The notes under the pieces were generated by a model. It was not told the origin of the DNA, ran no database searches, and saw only the letters and a list, made by a program, of their open reading frames with translations. A program made the translations under genes and the position numbers. Source: Eonycteris spelaea (lineage: Eukaryota > Chordata > Mammalia > Chiroptera > Pteropodidae). From it: a stretch of DNA of 64,000 nt. Location of the stretch: the NCBI GenBank assembly GCA_003508835.1, contig PUFA01000070.1:7701001-7765000 (forward strand), in the 5' to 3' direction. This document shows, piece after piece, positions 60,826 through 64,000 of the stretch (the first letter of the stretch is position 1; each line of letters starts with the position of its first letter).

Positions 60826-63499
60826 TGGTTGTAACAGAGGTGCAAGTGAAATCGGCATCCAGACAGACCTTTTTTTTTTTTGATGGATTAATATATGTTG
60901 TCTAAGAGAACTATTGATTCAAATACTACAGGGAACCCATACTGAAAACAATGTGTATATTTTCTCAAAAGCAAATTCAATAAAAACTGTCAATCTGATC
61001 CTGCAATAATTGGCACAATGCTAATCTGGGTATCAAAAATATTTCCACCCCAAACTGTGGTAAAAGCAAGTAGGTGTCTCACAAAAACACAGGTTTGGTT
61101 TAATGTTTACAATGAGATAGCTATTCTCTTTCTGTTTTTTATGATGGTTGAGGCCAGGGGTTATTAAAAGTCCTTTTCAGAGATGGGCTTCTTTAACGTG
61201 CCTCTTCTTTCTGTGCGATGGCTGAAAAATTATTAAAGGCATTGATTCTATTTCTGAAGGTTTTGTGCTGAAAAGTGTGCATTAAAACATAAAGTGCTAA
61301 AATAGACAAATCATTCAGGAGATTAATCATTCACTAAACAAATATTTGTGAAGAGATGACCACATGTCAAGCTAATGGGAACTATAAATTAATAATTTAA
61401 AATATAGTAATATGTAAGGCCCTAATTCTGTTCTCGAAAAGATGACAGACCAGTGGGTGAAACCATCACATATATATAGAACTCCAAGTGAGAACAAATG
61501 TGCCTTGATAGGGAAATATGGTAGGGGGCCACCACCTGGCCTGGAGAGATAGCTGTGAGTGGTGGAAGAGGAAAGTCAGGGAAACAATACAAAACTGTAG
61601 TTTAGAAGGAGCTTGGCTCTAGGCACAGAAAGACTGGAGTTGGAATCATGTCTTCATTGCAAAGTAGATAGGTGACAGAAATTAACAATATTATAATAAT
61701 TATTAATAATAATATGCTAGATATTTGTCTTTATTTTAGTATTTCTAAAGTACCATCAGCTTTTCAAGACACAAGTATGACCCAATAGAGAAATAAACCT
61801 GTCTCATCTCTCTTTTACTTTTAAATTTCCAGTTAGTATGGGTCTGTCTTGAATGTGTCTGACAAGGTGCAAATGGCACCATTGAGATGAGAATAACTTA
61901 GGTACATAAAGGGATGAATGAAGATATTTCAAAATCCCACTTTAAACTTTTTCCAATAAAAATATGCAAGGAAGAGCTATTTTTAACTACAATGCAAAAT
62001 TCTCTTTTGGCAGATACTTTAAGGATTAAACAGAGATTAAACATCTACCCTCTTTAACCTCCTACCAAAAGGAAGCTGACAAGAAATCTTAAGTCCATCC
62101 AAATTAGGTTTGTACAAATCAGTGCACAAAACCTGACATCACAAAGGCTGAGTTGTCTTGAAGTGACCTCACAGGCTATGAATGCCAGAAATTTTTTAAA
62201 AACCAGAACAATCTTGAGTCTTTAAATTTAATGCTTGAAGGAGAAAGTGTATTTCTCAAGAATAAAGTTTGCCCTCATCAAATAGCTACTTCTCATCAAA
62301 TCAGGTGATGCCAGAGAAAGAACATAAATGGAAAATAAAATTAAGGCTATAAAAGTTTGTTAAATCTTGTCATTTTTCATCCTCTGCCCAGTTTTCAGAA
62401 AAACAATTGGCAAAAGATGATAATCTTGAAAAGCAGCAAAGACTGAAAAATTTGTCTTTTTTGCAAAGAAACAGCATTTGAAAGCCCATTCTGATTTTGG
62501 TATGTAATGATTTTCATACTTTTTTTGTTGTTCTTGGGTTGTTGTTTTTTTTTTTTTATTGTTCTTAACATAAAAAGGTATTGTTTTGTTTTCTTGAGCT
62601 TTTATCCTTCAAATTCATTTCACCCGTTTCAAGGTATCATGTAACTAACTAAACACTGAATAAATTTAACTATGAGTCACCACAGTGTCCTGTTTTCAGT
62701 AGTCCAGATGACTGGTGCTAAGGCCTTGTTTTCACTGTGAGAAAACTGAGTTCTCCCCAAATCTCCCTGAAGAAAACCAGCTCAGTCACTGCGGAGCTGC
62801 AATTCCCACGTACTCAAGTGGTAAGTCATTCTCAGCATAGTACAAGTCACAACATCCGCTGTTTTTATCAACACAAAGGTAATTCTGGGCTAAAGAAATT
62901 ACATACTTGATTCTGACTCATCTTCAAAGCAAGCAAAACTAATGTCAATTAAGCAATTAATTTTATTTTACATAACAATATTTTGAAATGGACATAAGGA
63001 TAAAAATCTTCCAAAAGGTTGTGTTGTCAAGCATTTCATAGGCTGTCTGCAAAAGTATTTTGGTATTTGACTCCAAAATACATAATACATTTTTATTTGT
63101 CAAGTCAGGGATACAAAATAAAAATGGCTTTGGTCTAATTTAATTTCATGATTTACCTCATAAGCAGTAAGATGACTGCAGAAAAGATGATAGTGAAGAT
63201 CACAGTAAAGGAGGTGGTGGTAGAAATGATACTGGCTTTTAATAAATGAGTTATAATTGGTATTTTTTATTTGACAGTTAGGAAATAGAAGATGAACCAG
63301 AAAAAAACCAGCAGGCCTAGGTTACTTTGGGAATTCATAAGACATTTCTCATTAGAAACATTTTGTAGGGGTACTAAGTCTCGATAAAATATGGCCTTTT
63401 GAGGGCCAGAGCATGATATTTCTATTTAAAAATGTAGAATAAATAGCATCTAAAGAACAAGATATTGGAAATATCACAAATGAACCTATGGTAACTATA
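60826..63499. other. Largely repeat-poor noncoding stretch with L2/MIR scraps
   Basis: Reverse L2-like text is visible at about 61322-61560 (CACTAAACAAATATTTGTGA), and a MIR-like core at 61620-61700. Positions 61990-62400 and 62650-62960 look single-copy and could be conserved noncoding DNA. T-runs at 62520-62560 are simple. No gene is supported. Confidence 0.45.
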
Positions 63500-63655
63500 T
63501 AGCGTGCTCTTGGGCAAGCTACTTGACCTCTCTAAGATTCAGTATCTAGCAAATGGCAATAATACCCACCTGAGGCTTGTCGTAAGGTTCAAAAAAATAA
63601 TAAATGTAAAATTCTTAGCTTATAATAAGCACTGAACAAATATCAATTCTCTCTC
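63500..63655 (+). repeat. MIR SINE, sense
   Basis: GCTCTTGGGCAAGCTACTTG, ACCTCTCTAAGATTCAGTAT, AATACCCACCTGAGGCTTGT and AATAAGCACTGAACAAATAT are in MIR order. Confidence 0.88.
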
Positions 63656-64000
63656 CTCCCACTTCCACCCCCACCTTCTTCTAGTGTTCTCATTTTTGTT
63701 TTTAATAGAATAAAACTATTTTATAGTTTTATTAGAATAAAACTGTAGAATAAAACTATAGAATAGTATTAAATATCTTGGAAGCACTAATAAAACATAT
63801 GAAATAATCTCACTAATTAATTCAATGTAAGATTGCACAACGCTTGTAAATCAGAAACACACAAGGCTTAAATGTTCAGAGAATAGGGCTTCTTCAGAGG
63901 CAGACCTAATGCACACCAAGATATTCGATTTGTTGTTCTATTCTATTCAGTACATCACCTCCATCATTTGTTCAATCAATGTCTGCTCCCAAAAAGAAAA
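63656..64000. other. Unassigned end of window with a short AT-rich direct repeat
   Basis: At 63707-63770 the words TAGAATAAAACT and ATAGTTTTATTAG recur and form small inverted and direct repeats. Nothing else is recognised. Confidence 0.5.

Overview
The window looks like 64 kb of intergenic or deep-intronic DNA from a placental mammal. It is AT-rich, depleted in CpG and full of old interspersed repeats. I found no intact protein-coding gene, no exon I can assign to a functional gene and no functional RNA gene. The LINE-1 3' ends at about 4.6-5.6 kb and 49.65-50.07 kb are of the laurasiatherian type, as is the small antisense L1 piece at 47.89-48.04 kb. I saw no Alu, rodent B1/B2, ruminant Bov-tA/BovB or carnivore tRNA-Lys SINEs. 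A laurasiatherian, possibly a bat, is my best guess. The order is an inference.

Layout. 1-2.2 kb holds unassigned sequence. 2.22-5.60 kb is the most informative locus: a 5'-truncated LINE-1 split by a retrocopy of heterogeneous nuclear ribonucleoprotein A1 (HNRNPA1) mRNA. The retrocopy retains one short intron, lacks the alternative glycine-rich cassette and ends at the distal polyadenylation site. 6.8-11.5 kb carries old LTR-like, MIR and L2 pieces and an old L1 interrupted by an LTR-like element with a 5-bp target duplication. 13-18.4 kb has a long (CT)n tract, a solitary ERV1-like LTR, a hAT-like element and a (GT)n/(GCAC)n alternating tract. 18.4-21.9 kb is low in recognisable repeats. 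21.9-29.9 kb has a pair of related segments about 4.8 kb apart, a small GC-rich patch, and MIR and L2 fragments. 30-38 kb is mostly MIR and L2 relics. 38.8-39.9 kb is an old L1 3' end. 40-47 kb is largely unassigned, with simple repeats and L2-like antisense sequence. 47.2-51.2 kb holds an L2 interrupted by an L1, a Tigger-like relic abutting an L1 3' end, a 31-bp minisatellite and an MLT1 LTR. 53.6-58.3 kb has nested L2/MIR and an LTR-like element. 60.2-60.8 kb is a nearly complete Tigger-type DNA transposon with inverted ends and TA duplications. The rest to 64 kb is unassigned apart from MIR and L2 relics.

No genes work together here. The window records nested insertions, and their order can be read: L1, then the HNRNPA1 retrocopy; old L1, then an LTR; L2, then MIR; L2, then a young L1 fragment. 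I found no evidence of an undescribed biological system. The best leads are the intron-retaining HNRNPA1 retrocopy, the paired segments at 21.9 and 26.7 kb, the isolated GC-rich patch at 26.34 kb and repeat-poor stretches that may be conserved noncoding DNA. Repeat family names and edges come from recalled consensus sequences without alignment, so most repeat edges are good to tens of bases only.
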